DNA from: SAR116 cluster bacterium
GTDB taxonomy: Bacteria; Pseudomonadota; Alphaproteobacteria; Puniceispirillales; Puniceispirillaceae
NCBI GenBank assembly: GCA_002700485.1
Contig: PADU01000035.1
Span: 56,146-73,753 of the forward strand
Direction of reading: 5' to 3'
Length of the DNA stretch: 17,608 nucleotides
A model generated the notes under the pieces. That model worked only from the letters and a program-made list of their open reading frames with translations, did not search any database and was not told the origin of the DNA. The position numbers were made by a program, and so were the translations under genes. Each line of letters opens with the position of its first letter. Within the stretch, counting starts at the first letter, position 1. Below are positions 1 through 8,337 of this stretch, piece after piece.

Positions 1-1499
1 TGCTGCGCGCAGGCAGAGGCACCGAAATCGATATTGCCAAAGCTGTCAGCTATTACCGGCTGGCAGCAGACGCCAATATTATGGAAGCTCAATATCAGCT
101 AGCAAAAATTATCAGTGCCAATGGAGCATCAACGGCTGATATTGACGAAGCCATCATACTTTTTGACAAGGCCGCGCAACAAGGGGATGCAAGATCTCAG
201 CTTGTTTTGGGCATCTATTATGATGAAGGCAGCGTCATTCCTGCGGACAAACATCGGGCGGAGGATTATCTAATTATGGCAGCCATGCAAGGGGTTGAGG
301 AAGCACAATTTAGGCTAGCCCAAATATACAACAGCGGCGCAATTGAGGATAAAACCGCAGTAGATGCTTTTCCTTTTTATGAAGCAGCAGCAAATCAAGG
401 GCATGTCGGGGCTCATTACTTTCTTGCCAGACTTTATGAGACTGGCAGAGGCACAAACCAGAATCACACTTTAGCTGTCCGCTACTATCAACTTCCAGCC
501 AAAAAGCTCTATCTGGATGCAAACTGGCGACTAGGCGTTTTAGCAAGGGATGGTCTTGGAATGGCTCCTAATGTTCAGGAGATGGAGCTCCTGTTCCTTA
601 CAGCTTCTCGTCAGGGTGATGTCCGTGCCCAACGCGCTCTTGGTAAAGCTTATCGAAGCGGCAAATTTCTGGAACAGAATTATAAAAAGGCAATTTCTTT
701 CCTGAGCCTTGCGATTAAACAGCAGGATAGAGAAGCACAATTTGTTTTGGGCCAAATGCGGATGCGGGGCGAGGGCGGCGATGTAAACCTTGAAGATGCA
801 GTCTTAAACTTTAGGGAGGCAGCTAATAATGGGCATATGCTAGCTCAGTTTACATTAGCTGAAATGCTGCATCGGGGTAACCTTATCAAAAAGGATATAA
901 AAGAGGCTGCTTATTTCTATGAACAAGCCGCAATGCAGGGTCATATGCTTTCCCAGTATAGAACTGCGATGTTTTATGAAAAAGGACAGGCCGGTATTCA
1001 AGAGAGCGCTCGTGCGGTAAAATTTTACGAACTATCTGCAAAACAGGGGCATATTCCGTCCCAATATAATCTAGCCCTGTTGCTTGAAAATGGTGTAGGC
1101 GTTCCAACAGACATGTCAAAAGCTGCCTTCTGGTATCAACAAGCCTCGGACAGAGGAGATATAAACGCACAGTATGCTTTAGGCTTGATGTATGAAGCTG
1201 GACGCGGCGTACCCCAAAGCTATAAAAAGGCAGCATCATTATATCTAGCTGCTGCTGAAAATGGGCATATTGATGCACAGGTAAATCTTGGCGTAGTGTT
1301 CGTTAAAGGTAAAAGCGCTCTTCAGAACTATATTCAAGCTCATATGTGGTTCAATATAGCTGCTTCGCAGGGTAGCAGAGCTGCACGCGACTATCGCGAC
1401 AAAATTGCTAAGCAAATGGTGCCGCAGGACATTTCCACAGCTCAGCAATTAGCTCAATCCTGTGTTTTACAGAATTATATCGGTTGCAGCGCACTGTAG
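1..1499 (+). CDS. Sel1-like repeat (SLR) protein, 5' end outside window
   Basis: The reading frame is already open at base 3 and runs to the TAG at 1497-1499. The ATG at 81 is internal, because a recognisable Sel1 half-repeat (motif GRGTEIDIAKAVSYYRLAA) precedes it. About 490 residues are visible, made almost entirely of some 12 tandem units of about 36 residues. Each carries the Sel1 pattern AQ-x2-LA-x2-Y-x2-G followed by A-x2-(F/Y)(Y/W)-x2-AA-x2-G, for example AQYALGLMYEAGRG and AQFRLAQIYNSG. Sel1 repeats form alpha-helical superhelices used for protein-protein contacts. The tail after the last repeat (HMWFNIAASQG then RDKIAKQM) is the C-terminal cap common in alphaproteobacterial Sel1 proteins. 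No catalytic domain is visible in this part; the N-terminus, and any signal peptide or fused domain, lie upstream. The family is clear but the partner and role are unknown. It converges on the small gene at 1515-1739. Confidence 0.9.
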   Translation, partial: LRAGRGTEIDIAKAVSYYRLAADANIMEAQYQLAKIISANGASTADIDEAIILFDKAAQQGDARSQLVLGIYYDEGSVIPADKHRAEDYLIMAAMQGVEEAQFRLAQIYNSGAIEDKTAVDAFPFYEAAANQGHVGAHYFLARLYETGRGTNQNHTLAVRYYQLPAKKLYLDANWRLGVLARDGLGMAPNVQEMELLFLTASRQGDVRAQRALGKAYRSGKFLEQNYKKAISFLSLAIKQQDREAQFVLGQMRMRGEGGDVNLEDAVLNFREAANNGHMLAQFTLAEMLHRGNLIKKDIKEAAYFYEQAAMQGHMLSQYRTAMFYEKGQAGIQESARAVKFYELSAKQGHIPSQYNLALLLENGVGVPTDMSKAAFWYQQASDRGDINAQYALGLMYEAGRGVPQSYKKAASLYLAAAENGHIDAQVNLGVVFVKGKSALQNYIQAHMWFNIAASQGSRAARDYRDKIAKQMVPQDISTAQQLAQSCVLQNYIGCSAL

Positions 1500-1514
1500 C
1501 CAATCATACGAATT

Positions 1515-1739
1515 TTATCGAAACAAATTGCGCTCAAATTCAGGTTGCTTTTTGCGTCTCTTTCTCTGCTTTGTTATCAATTTAGCCTGACCTTGGGTCA
1601 AACAGCCTGAGCACAAACAATCGCCTGCTAGGTCAAACCCGCCCGTCATATTTGGCAGTTTCATGCACCAGCAGTGCCGATCAGCTGAAGACCCACACTG
1701 AAATTGGGTGCCACAATTTTTGCATTTCAAGGTTTGCAT
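1515..1739 (-). CDS. Small cysteine-rich CWC-family protein
   Basis: This 74-residue protein matches the Cys-rich CWC family as I know it: CKNCGTQFQCG near the N-terminus, then the eponymous CWC, a proline-containing linker, and CLCSGCL. The eight cysteines in paired C-x2-C, C-x-C and C-x2-C arrangements suggest a small metal-binding, probably zinc, knuckle. The C-terminus is strongly basic (KQRKRRKKQ). The function of the family is not known to me. An in-frame GTG at 1760 would add seven residues. I prefer the ATG at 1739 because AAGGAGTGAGGGG lies directly before it and would itself be coding with the GTG start. It converges on the Sel1 gene with only 15 bases between the stops. It is downstream of typA on the same strand, with about 110 bases between. 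Confidence 0.75.
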   Translation of the reverse strand: MQTLKCKNCGTQFQCGSSADRHCWCMKLPNMTGGFDLAGDCLCSGCLTQGQAKLITKQRKRRKKQPEFERNLFR

Positions 1740-1849
1740 CTGCCCCCTCACTCCTTGCACCTCTATAATTTTGGTCTTCTAAGGATTAGAGAACTATGCC
1801 TGTGCTGCCTGTTTTTGAGCAATAGGCGACAAACCAAAACAACCAGAAC

Positions 1850-3673
1850 TTAGATATCCTGGCCAGCACGGGCTGCCCGTTTGCGCTCATGCGGATTAAG
1901 ATAGCGTTTTCGTAAACGTAGCGAACCAGGTGTCACTTCAACGAGTTCGTCCGAATTGATATAGGCCATCATATCCTCAAGGGACAGTCGTCGTGGGGGC
2001 ACTAGCAGAATGGAATCATCAGAGCCTGACGCACGCACATTTGTTAGCTTTTTGCCTTTCAGGACATTGACGCCCAGATCATTATCTCGATTGTGCTCAC
2101 CAACAACCATGCCCTCATAAACCTTATCCTGCGGATTGACAAACATCACGCCTCTGTCCTGCAAATTAAAAAGTGCATAAGCAACAGCCTGCCCTGTTTC
2201 AGTTGAAATCAGTGCGCCATTTCGCCGTCCTGTTATATCCCCTTTATAAGGGGCATAACTGTAAAACACCCTGTTCAGAACACCTGTACCCCGCGTTTCT
2301 GTCAGAAACTTTCCCTGAAATCCAATCAGGCCGCGGGACGGGGCAAGAAACAATAGGCGTGTCTTACCTGCTGTTGACGTCCGCATATCCAGCATCTCTG
2401 CCTTGCGTTGGTTTAGCGCATCAATTACCGGACTAGCATAATCAGCATCCACATCGATCGTGACTTCTTCTATTGGCTCACACCTCTTCCCGTCTATGGT
2501 CTGAAACAAAACACGCGGACGCGATACAGTTAGCTCAAAGCCTTCACGGCGCATTGTTTCAATCAGTACACCAAGCTGCAGCTCACCCCGGCCACCAATT
2601 TCAAAACTGTCCTTATTGTCACTTTCTGAAAATGTGATAGCAACATTAACCTCTGCTTCAGCCAGCAGACGCTGCCTGATCATTGTTGAGGTGACTTTCT
2701 TACCTTCCGTACCCGCAAAAGGGCTGTCATTTACCGTGATGGTTACAGCCATTGTAGGCGGATCAATGGGGGTGGAGGGCATAGGTGTAGTCACAGACGG
2801 ACTGGCAATTGTATCGGCAACGGATGCCTCGGCCAGCCCGGCAATACAGACGATGTCTCCTGCTTTTACGGACTCTGCAGGCACACGCTCTGCTCCTTCA
2901 AAACGCAACAGCTTTGTCAAACGCCCTGTTTCTCTCACCTCGCCATTCAAACTTAAGGCACGCACCGCTTCATTTATGGATGCTGTACCCTGAATCACCC
3001 TTCCGGTCAGGCATCTACCCAAAAATTGATCCGAATCAAGCAGCGTCGCCAGCATCGCAAATGGCGCTGCCGGATCTCCTTCTGGTGCGGGAACATGTGC
3101 CAGCACTTTTTGCATTAATGGGCGCAGAGAAACGCGTTCATCTTCAAGCTGCTCAACACACCAACCATCACGCCCAGATGCGTAAAGGATCGGGAAATCG
3201 AGCTGTTCGTCATTTGCATCCAGAGAGACAAACAGGTCAAATACCTCGTCAACCACCTCATCGGGGCGAGCATCTGACTTGTCAATTTTATTCACAATAA
3301 CAATCGGTCGCAGCCCTTGCGCCAGCGCTTTACCAAGGACAAATTTCGTTTGTGGCATCGGCCCTTCAGCTGCATCCGTTAGAAGAATAACGCCGTCTGC
3401 CATATGCAAAACCCGCTCAACTTCGCCTCCAAAATCAGCATGGCCAGGCGTATCAATAATATTAATACGCACCCCATCCCATAATACAGAAGTCGGCTTT
3501 GCCAGAATAGTAATGCCCCGTTCCTTTTCCAGGTCTCCTGAATCCAGCAGCCGCTCTTCAACTTTTTGGTTATCACGGAACATACCGCTTTGGCGCAGGA
3601 TTGAATCAATCAATGTTGTCTTGCCATGGTCAACATGGGCAATGATAGCAATATTCCGCAATTCTTCTGACAT
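1850..3673 (-). CDS. typA: Ribosome-associated translational GTPase TypA/BipA
   Basis: This 607-residue protein equals the usual TypA/BipA length. All G motifs of a translational GTPase are visible: AHVDHGKTT (residues 12-20), the switch RGITI (52-56), DTPGH (74-78) and NKID (128-131). These are followed by the domain II beta-barrel, EF-G-like domains, and the TypA-specific C-terminal domain ending RKRYLNPHERKRAARAGQ. TypA binds the ribosome at the factor site, and is linked to 50S assembly and to growth under cold or other stress. A longer GTG start at 3697 (MTVRNLIR...) lacks a ribosome binding site. The ATG at 3673 has AGGA about 11 bases upstream and gives the family's canonical N-terminus, so I chose it. 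About 70 bases separate it from pncA upstream, so it may be co-transcribed or have its own promoter. I saw no strong terminator in that gap. Confidence 0.96.
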   Translation of the reverse strand: MSEELRNIAIIAHVDHGKTTLIDSILRQSGMFRDNQKVEERLLDSGDLEKERGITILAKPTSVLWDGVRINIIDTPGHADFGGEVERVLHMADGVILLTDAAEGPMPQTKFVLGKALAQGLRPIVIVNKIDKSDARPDEVVDEVFDLFVSLDANDEQLDFPILYASGRDGWCVEQLEDERVSLRPLMQKVLAHVPAPEGDPAAPFAMLATLLDSDQFLGRCLTGRVIQGTASINEAVRALSLNGEVRETGRLTKLLRFEGAERVPAESVKAGDIVCIAGLAEASVADTIASPSVTTPMPSTPIDPPTMAVTITVNDSPFAGTEGKKVTSTMIRQRLLAEAEVNVAITFSESDNKDSFEIGGRGELQLGVLIETMRREGFELTVSRPRVLFQTIDGKRCEPIEEVTIDVDADYASPVIDALNQRKAEMLDMRTSTAGKTRLLFLAPSRGLIGFQGKFLTETRGTGVLNRVFYSYAPYKGDITGRRNGALISTETGQAVAYALFNLQDRGVMFVNPQDKVYEGMVVGEHNRDNDLGVNVLKGKKLTNVRASGSDDSILLVPPRRLSLEDMMAYINSDELVEVTPGSLRLRKRYLNPHERKRAARAGQDI

Positions 3674-3743
3674 CCGAATTAAATTCCTAACTGTCACTCA
3701 GACATTGAAATAAAAAGAGCAGGCAAAGATGACAGCCTAACTA

Positions 3744-4379
3744 TTACAGGAGTGTTTGATGAAGGGTGATACCCGCCGCGCTCATCTGCTGTGCAGCAGC
3801 TGCCATTGATCCGTCAAGATCAATGGCCCGGCAGGCAGGAAGAACAACATGGACATCATAACCGAGCCTCGCCGCATCCAGGGCTGAGTAGGCCACACAG
3901 TAATCTGTTGCCAGCCCCGCCAGGACAAGCTGCCCAACAGATCTGCTCTGAAGATAACCATGCAGGCCTGTAACTGTGGTCTGGTCATTTTCAAAGAAAG
4001 CTGAATAGCTGTCGATGGCCGAGCGAAATCCCTTGCGGACAATCATATGAGCCGCATCAATCTGCAACTCGGGATGAAAGGCGGCACCAGCACTGCCCTG
4101 AACACAATGATCTGGCCACAAGGTCTGCATCCCATAGCTGACCTCTATTGCATCAAATGGTCTTCGGCCTTCATGACTCGTTGCAAAGCTAGCATGCCCA
4201 TCGGGGTGCCAGTCCTGTGTTGCCACGATATGGGCAGCAGAGGTGATCATCAGGTTAATCGGCGCTACCACCTGATCACCGTCTTGGACGGCCAGCTGGC
4301 CACCTGGGCAAAAGTCATTCTGGACATCGATGATAAGAAGGGCCGTATTATCTGCTGTCAGGTCAAGTTTGCTGGTCAT
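3744..4379 (-). CDS. pncA: Nicotinamidase (pyrazinamidase family)
   Basis: This 211-residue isochorismatase-fold amidohydrolase converts nicotinamide to nicotinate and ammonia in cytosolic NAD salvage. The catalytic triad of the family is present: Asp18 in [14 protein letters not shown], Lys116 in IVRKGF, and the nucleophile Cys161 in [11 protein letters not shown]. The metal site is represented by Asp56 and His58 (TQDWHPDGH) and by His91 in LWPDHCVQG. The length and the [14 protein letters not shown] stretch are typical of PncA. Its ATG overlaps the tdk stop in ATGA, implying translational coupling with thymidine kinase. Pairing NAD-precursor salvage with nucleoside salvage makes sense beside an importer and a nucleoside hydrolase that could deliver nicotinamide from nicotinamide riboside; that link is inference. 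Confidence 0.95.
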   Translation of the reverse strand: MTSKLDLTADNTALLIIDVQNDFCPGGQLAVQDGDQVVAPINLMITSAAHIVATQDWHPDGHASFATSHEGRRPFDAIEVSYGMQTLWPDHCVQGSAGAAFHPELQIDAAHMIVRKGFRSAIDSYSAFFENDQTTVTGLHGYLQSRSVGQLVLAGLATDYCVAYSALDAARLGYDVHVVLPACRAIDLDGSMAAAAQQMSAAGITLHQTLL

Positions 4380-4960
4380 TTATGTAATCCTGTCATTTCT
4401 TTCCAGTGTACCCGGCATAAAGAAATATATTTATCATTGCCCCCAATTTCAATCTGGGCACCATCTGTTACCGTTTCGCCTGTCTCTGTCAGGCGGGTTA
4501 CCATGGTCGCCTTACGCCCGCAATGGCAGATAGTTCTGATTTCTCGCAAAGTATCTGCCACAGCCAATAGAACAGCTGAACCAGGGAAAAGCTGACCTCT
4601 GAAATCTGTGCGCAAACCATAGCACATGACTGGAATATTGAGCTGATCAACAACAACGCTCAACTGCCACACCTGATCAACAGACAGGAATTGCGCCTCA
4701 TCAACAAGCAGGCAGTCCAACGCCCGTTGTTCATGCGCACGCCGTGTTAACTGTTCGATATCTGTATCAGCTGCAAACGTCAGCGCATCTGCACCTAAAC
4801 CAATGCGTGACCCAATCCTCCCTTTGCCTGCCCTGTCATCGAAAGCAGCGGTCAGCAGCAGCGTGTTCATTCCTCGCTCGCAGTAATTATGAGACGCCTG
4901 CAAAAGAATTGTTGATTTGCCGGCATTCATCGCCGAATAAGAAAAATATAGCTTGGCCAC
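4376..4960 (-). CDS. tdk: Thymidine kinase (type II, zinc-containing)
   Basis: This 194-residue enzyme phosphorylates thymidine (and deoxyuridine) with ATP to dTMP, salvaging deoxynucleosides. It has the P-loop AMNAGKST (residues 10-17), the Walker B and catalytic Glu88 in [10 protein letters not shown], and the [16 protein letters not shown] thymidine-binding lasso region. A structural zinc site is formed by the CHC cluster (Cys145, Cys147) with LCRVHW (Cys182, His185). A longer TTG start at 4981 adds seven residues. I prefer the GTG at 4960, because it yields the classic N-terminus [16 protein letters not shown]; neither start has a strong Shine-Dalgarno. Its end overlaps pncA by four bases. 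Upstream it is divergent from upp, so the 180 bases between hold the control region for both pyrimidine salvage genes. Confidence 0.95.
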   Translation of the reverse strand: MAKLYFSYSAMNAGKSTILLQASHNYCERGMNTLLLTAAFDDRAGKGRIGSRIGLGADALTFAADTDIEQLTRRAHEQRALDCLLVDEAQFLSVDQVWQLSVVVDQLNIPVMCYGLRTDFRGQLFPGSAVLLAVADTLREIRTICHCGRKATMVTRLTETGETVTDGAQIEIGGNDKYISLCRVHWKEMTGLHK

Positions 4961-4976
4961 GATAGTCGTCTCAATG

Positions 4977-4988
4977 TTCAAATTTGAA
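4977..4988. promoter_or_regulatory. 12-bp perfect palindrome near the tdk start, possible operator
   Basis: TTCAAATTTGAA is a perfect 12-base palindrome lying just upstream of the preferred tdk GTG and inside the divergent tdk/upp region. Its half-site TTCAAA resembles the arms of the second palindrome at 5071-5086. A shared regulator binding both is possible. An AT-rich 12-mer palindrome can also occur by chance. Confidence 0.25.
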
Positions 4989-5070
4989 TGCAGACAGTCT
5001 GGTTTTGGCTAAATCAACTGGCCTAAAAAGTCCAGCTAAAACAGGTTCTACTTCTTGGTCAAAGACAGAA

Positions 5071-5099
5071 TTGAAATCAGTTTCAAAACACCTTATCGT
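5071..5099 (+). promoter_or_regulatory. Candidate upp promoter with overlapping inverted repeat
   Basis: TTGAAA (5071-5076; five of six matches to the -35 consensus), a 17-base spacer and TATCGT (5094-5099; four of six to the -10) would start transcription near 5106, about 35 bases before the upp ATG. The -35 box is also the left arm of an inverted repeat, TTGAAA-N4-TTTCAA (5071-5086), placed as expected for a repressor site. For tdk on the other strand there is only a possible -35 (TTGACC, 5062-5057) without a convincing -10. Confidence 0.4.
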
Positions 5100-5140
5100 T
5101 TCACCTTTAACAGCTCATAAAGCAGAGTGGGTAGATAACC

Positions 5141-5791
5141 ATGTCACAGCCAGTAGAATCAGCGCAGATGTTCACTGTTCTAGACCACCCTTTAGTTGGG
5201 ATGAAGATGACAACATTACGTGACAAATGCACACCGCCACAGCAATTTCGGCGGACGTTACATGAAATCGCCGGGCTGATGAGCTTTCATGTGTTTGCCC
5301 ATCTACGCTGCGATGCGCATGATGTACACACACCGCTTGAAACGACAACCGGCCAATTTCTGCAAAGCCCTGTTCCTTGCCTTTTATCCATTTTACGTGC
5401 AGGAAACGGGTTGGTTGACGCGCTTTCAGCAATCCTGCCAGAAGCGGCCATTGGTCATTTGGGTGTGCAGCGTGACCCGGAAACGCACAAGCCTGTCTAC
5501 TACTATGAAAAACTGCCAGCGGACATCGATCAGCGGCAGGTTATCATTGCTGACCCGATGCTGGCGACCGGCGGATCTGCCATCATGGCTGCTGATCGTA
5601 TGAAGAAAAAAGGCTGTAACGGCCTTGTCTTTGTCTGTCTGATCGCAGCCCCTGAAGGCGTTTCCGCCTTTCAGCATGCGCATCCGGACATACCAATAAT
5701 CACTGCCGCCCTTGACCGACAGCTAGACAAAAACTGCTATATTCTACCTGGCCTCGGTGACGCGGGTGACAGGATTTATAATACGGTTTAG
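5141..5791 (+). CDS. upp: Uracil phosphoribosyltransferase
   Basis: This 216-residue protein catalyses uracil + PRPP to UMP + PPi in the cytosol. It shows the Upp signature features in order: TVLDHPLVGMKMTTLRD at the N-terminus, SILRAGNGLVDAL (mid-protein), VYYYEKLP, the PRPP-binding loop DPMLATGGSA, and the uracil-binding C-terminal tail GLGDAGDRIYNT. The ATG at 5141 has only a weak upstream purine stretch (GTGGGTAG). The in-frame ATG at 5168 (MFTVLDHPLVG) would give 207 residues, nearer to the E. coli enzyme, so the true start is uncertain. The gene stands alone, divergent from tdk and convergent with cdd at the end of the long minus-strand operon. It would consume uracil released by the nucleoside hydrolase encoded there. 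Confidence 0.96.
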   Translation: MSQPVESAQMFTVLDHPLVGMKMTTLRDKCTPPQQFRRTLHEIAGLMSFHVFAHLRCDAHDVHTPLETTTGQFLQSPVPCLLSILRAGNGLVDALSAILPEAAIGHLGVQRDPETHKPVYYYEKLPADIDQRQVIIADPMLATGGSAIMAADRMKKKGCNGLVFVCLIAAPEGVSAFQHAHPDIPIITAALDRQLDKNCYILPGLGDAGDRIYNTV

Positions 5792-5800
5792 ACCGTTGCC

Positions 5801-5818
5801 ACCGGCCTGCTGGTTTTT
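5801..5818 (+). terminator. Modest rho-independent terminator after upp
   Basis: Ten bases after the upp stop, ACCGG-CCTG-CTGGT folds into a five-pair stem (one G-T wobble) with a tetraloop, running straight into a T-run (5814-5818). An alternative stem, ACGGT-TTAG-ACCGT (5783-5796), spans the upp stop codon. The stem is short, so termination may be partial. No T-rich tail appears on the opposite strand for cdd. Confidence 0.4.
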
Positions 5819-5842
5819 AGCAGAAGTGATGAAAAGGGGGAT

Positions 5843-6247
5843 CTATTCAGATGATTTATCCAAATTATCTGGCCCAAAACTAAAAGGCAGAAGTGCATCG
5901 AGCGTAAAAGTCTGACGCGCGCCTGCCTCATCACAAATCACAATTTGTGTATCTGCTGTTCCAAATTCACGAATTTTCTGACGACAGCCCCCACAGGGTG
6001 TGCATAACAACTCACCTCTGCCTGCTACAGCAATTTTCCGGATCTGACGTCCGCCTGCCATAATCATAACCGAAATCGCACTGGCCTCAGCACAGCAGCC
6101 TTGCGGATAAGCAGCATTTTCAATATTTGCGCCACTGTGGATGTTCCCCTTTTCATCCAATATCGCGGCCCCGACAGAAAAACCGCTGTATGGGACGTAG
6201 GCCTTTTCCATCGCAGCAATTGCTGCTTTTATCAATTTGTCACACAT
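5843..6247 (-). CDS. cdd: Cytidine deaminase
   Basis: This 134-residue enzyme is of the short, homotetrameric type and deaminates cytidine and deoxycytidine to uridine and deoxyuridine. The active site is clear: YVPYSGFSVGAA near the N-terminus, the nucleoside-binding NIENAAYP, the zinc-ligand and catalytic pair Cys52 and Glu54 (CAE), and the other zinc ligands Cys85 and Cys88 in PCGGCRQ. An additional cysteine precedes Cys52. It is the last gene of the eleven-gene minus-strand run, starting three bases after the stop of the second permease, so it is almost certainly co-transcribed with the importer. Its product uridine would go to the nucleoside hydrolase in the same operon and then, as uracil, to Upp. 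Confidence 0.95.
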   Translation of the reverse strand: MCDKLIKAAIAAMEKAYVPYSGFSVGAAILDEKGNIHSGANIENAAYPQGCCAEASAISVMIMAGGRQIRKIAVAGRGELLCTPCGGCRQKIREFGTADTQIVICDEAGARQTFTLDALLPFSFGPDNLDKSSE

Positions 6248-6250
6248 AAA

Positions 6251-7225
6251 TTATCTTTCTTTGATATAAGGCACCCCGATTGACCGTGGTGGTGAAGCTT
6301 TACCAATAAAGCCTGCCAACAAAATCACCGTTAAAAAATAAGGCAAAACGAGGATCAAGTCTGTCGATATATTACCAATCACGGGTATTTCCACTCCCTG
6401 CAGTCTGGCCGCCAGCGCCTCCATAAAACCGAACATAAGACAAGCCAGTAAAGCAGGCACAGGGCGCCATTTTCCAAAAATCAGCGCCGCTAGCGCGATA
6501 TAGCCTTTGCCTGCAGCCATCTCACGGATAAAGCCTGCACCATGCGCCGTCGACAGATAGGTGCCAGCAATCCCGCATAAAACACCTGCAATAATCACAG
6601 CCTGAAACCGCAGTCCAGATACGCTGCCCCCTGCACTGTCAACAGCTTCCGGTTTTTCACCAACCGCCCTTAGACGCAGGCCAAATGTGGTTCTGAACAC
6701 TACATAACCTGTCACAATCACGGAGAACAGTGCAACCCAGACCAGAAGATTATGGCCAGAAATGATCTCCTTATAAATAGTCCCCAGCACGGGAACATGC
6801 TCAGCTTGTTCGGCAAAAGGCAGCACAATATCTGTGAAGCGCTCAGATTTATTCAGAAACGGTGTCTGCCCACCCTGCGCAAATAAAGCTATGCCCAATG
6901 TCACTGTGAGGCCTGATGCCAGAATATTAATGGCCAGCCCAGAAATAACCTGGTTGCCTTTATGAGTGACACAAGCAAAGCCATGAATTAGGCTCAGCGC
7001 AACAGAGACAAGGATGCCGCCAGCAAGACCAAGCAGAGGCGAACCTGTCAGAGCGGCCATGCTTGCGGCCGCAAAAGCCGACATCAGCATCTTGCCTTCA
7101 AGAGAAATATCAATGATACCTGAGCGTTCTGAAAACAGCCCGGCCATCGCACACAGAATAAGCGGTGTGGCAACCCGCAGGGTTGCATCAATCGTCAGCA
7201 CAAATTGTAGCCAGAGGTCAGCCAT
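6251..7225 (-). CDS. Nucleoside ABC importer permease, NupQ/YufQ type
   Basis: This 324-residue multi-pass inner-membrane protein belongs to the BPD_transp_2 permease family. The family hallmark for BMP-associated systems, AGLFSERSGIIDISLEGKMLM (GLFSER then S-LEG), lies near residues 29-48. It is followed by the conserved NQVISGLAINILA, and a cytoplasmic coupling stretch around RTTFGLRLRAVGEKPEAVDSAG. Most of the rest is hydrophobic segments, roughly eight to nine by eye. It pairs with the larger permease encoded directly upstream, whose stop overlaps this ATG (TAATG). The system should import nucleosides, judging by family and neighbours. Simple sugars are the main alternative annotation for this family. 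Confidence 0.9.
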   Translation of the reverse strand: MADLWLQFVLTIDATLRVATPLILCAMAGLFSERSGIIDISLEGKMLMSAFAAASMAALTGSPLLGLAGGILVSVALSLIHGFACVTHKGNQVISGLAINILASGLTVTLGIALFAQGGQTPFLNKSERFTDIVLPFAEQAEHVPVLGTIYKEIISGHNLLVWVALFSVIVTGYVVFRTTFGLRLRAVGEKPEAVDSAGGSVSGLRFQAVIIAGVLCGIAGTYLSTAHGAGFIREMAAGKGYIALAALIFGKWRPVPALLACLMFGFMEALAARLQGVEIPVIGNISTDLILVLPYFLTVILLAGFIGKASPPRSIGVPYIKER

Positions 7226-8334
7226 TATCCGCTCCCTGTTGGTTTGCGCAAACTGCTGTAGATCCGCACAACGGCAGGCATGAATAAATAAGCAAGCGCC
7301 CCTGAAAACAGAATAATGAGACCCTGAATCATAAGGACCATTTCACGCGTTATGGTCTGGAATTCAAAATCAAGTTCTGCCCCGCCCTGATATAAAGCCC
7401 CGAATAACAGGCTGGCCAGCACAATTCCAATGGGATGATTACGACCCATCAATGCCACCGCAATGCCCGTAAACCCATATCCTGAGGTGAAATTCAAAAT
7501 TACACGTTGCTGCACGCCCAGAATTTCGTTCAGTGACATCATGCCGGCAAGCGCGCCAGAGATAGCCATCACGAGCATAATAATCTTTGCCGGATCATGG
7601 CCTGCATATATGGTTGCCCGCTCGCTGTGGCCTGTTGCCCTGATAATATAGCCCAGCTTTGTCCGCCAGATTAGATACCAGACCCCAAAACAGGCCAGTA
7701 GCGCAATCACAAAAGACAGATTTAAAGGTGAGCGCGATACTGAAAATCCAGCCATCTGCAGCACTTCATAAACCAGGGGCAAATTAATACCGTCTGCAAA
7801 GCTTCTTGTTTCCGGTGACATCTGGCCAGGGGCCATCAACATGCCTGCCAGAAGCCAGACCATGATAGATGAGGCAATGAAGTTAAACATAATGGTCGTG
7901 ATCACGATATGACTGCCGCGTCTGGCCTGAAGCCAGCCTGGGATCACTCCCCAGACAGCCCCGAAGGCTGCCGCAGCGGGAACAGCCAGAATCACGACCA
8001 GCAGAGGCGGCAATACTGAATCCAGAAACAACACAACAAGACCTACACCTAGCCCGCCAATCATCGCCTGCCCTTCACCGCCGATATTAAACAGCATTGC
8101 ATGAAATGCGACAGCCACAGCAAGGCCTGTAAAGATAAAATTCGTGGTATAAAACAGCGTGTAGCCAAGTGCTCCGTCATATACAAAGGCACCCTTGATC
8201 ATGACTCCCATAGCTACAAATGGATTCTCGCCGATAATCGCAATGATGACACCTGCTACGGTAAGGGCCGCGATGAGGTTCAGCACGGGCAGCAAACCAA
8301 TATCAATCCAGCGGGGAAGCGATGAAGCGTTCAT
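7225..8334 (-). CDS. Nucleoside ABC importer permease, NupP/YufP type
   Basis: This 369-residue multi-pass membrane protein is the longer of the two heteromeric permeases. Family marks are the NIGGEGQAMIGGLG motif in the first half, RRGSHIVITTIMFNFIA (the conserved ST-IM-N segment), and a coupling-helix region near LGYIIRATGHSERATIYAGHD. The N-terminus begins with a hydrophobic segment without a cleavable signal. The start is the ATG at 8334, four bases after the ATPase stop with no clear ribosome binding site, so translation is probably coupled. The stop overlaps the next permease start. Transport of purine and pyrimidine nucleosides is inferred from the cdd, nucleoside hydrolase and ribokinase genes in the same run. 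Confidence 0.9.
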   Translation of the reverse strand: MNASSLPRWIDIGLLPVLNLIAALTVAGVIIAIIGENPFVAMGVMIKGAFVYDGALGYTLFYTTNFIFTGLAVAVAFHAMLFNIGGEGQAMIGGLGVGLVVLFLDSVLPPLLVVILAVPAAAAFGAVWGVIPGWLQARRGSHIVITTIMFNFIASSIMVWLLAGMLMAPGQMSPETRSFADGINLPLVYEVLQMAGFSVSRSPLNLSFVIALLACFGVWYLIWRTKLGYIIRATGHSERATIYAGHDPAKIIMLVMAISGALAGMMSLNEILGVQQRVILNFTSGYGFTGIAVALMGRNHPIGIVLASLLFGALYQGGAELDFEFQTITREMVLMIQGLIILFSGALAYLFMPAVVRIYSSLRKPTGSG

Positions 8335-8337
8335 AAA

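Noticed and set aside
2809..3713. Plus-strand ORFs of 163 and 144 codons antisense to typA
   Set aside because: Shadows of the conserved TypA reading frame; compositions are erratic and there is no ribosome binding context.
3674..3743. Possible terminator between pncA and typA (AGGC...GCCT followed by a T-rich stretch)
   Set aside because: Only four stem pairs around a ten-base loop, and the T-run is offset from the stem; too weak to call.
4047..4595. 182-codon plus-strand ORF antisense to pncA and tdk
   Set aside because: It spans two well-supported opposite-strand genes and their overlap, with no recognisable domain.
4984..5223. 79-codon plus-strand ORF between tdk and upp
   Set aside because: It overlaps the upp start in another frame, has low-complexity Ser/Lys/Thr content with no recognisable motif, and covers the divergent control region. 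Probably chance.
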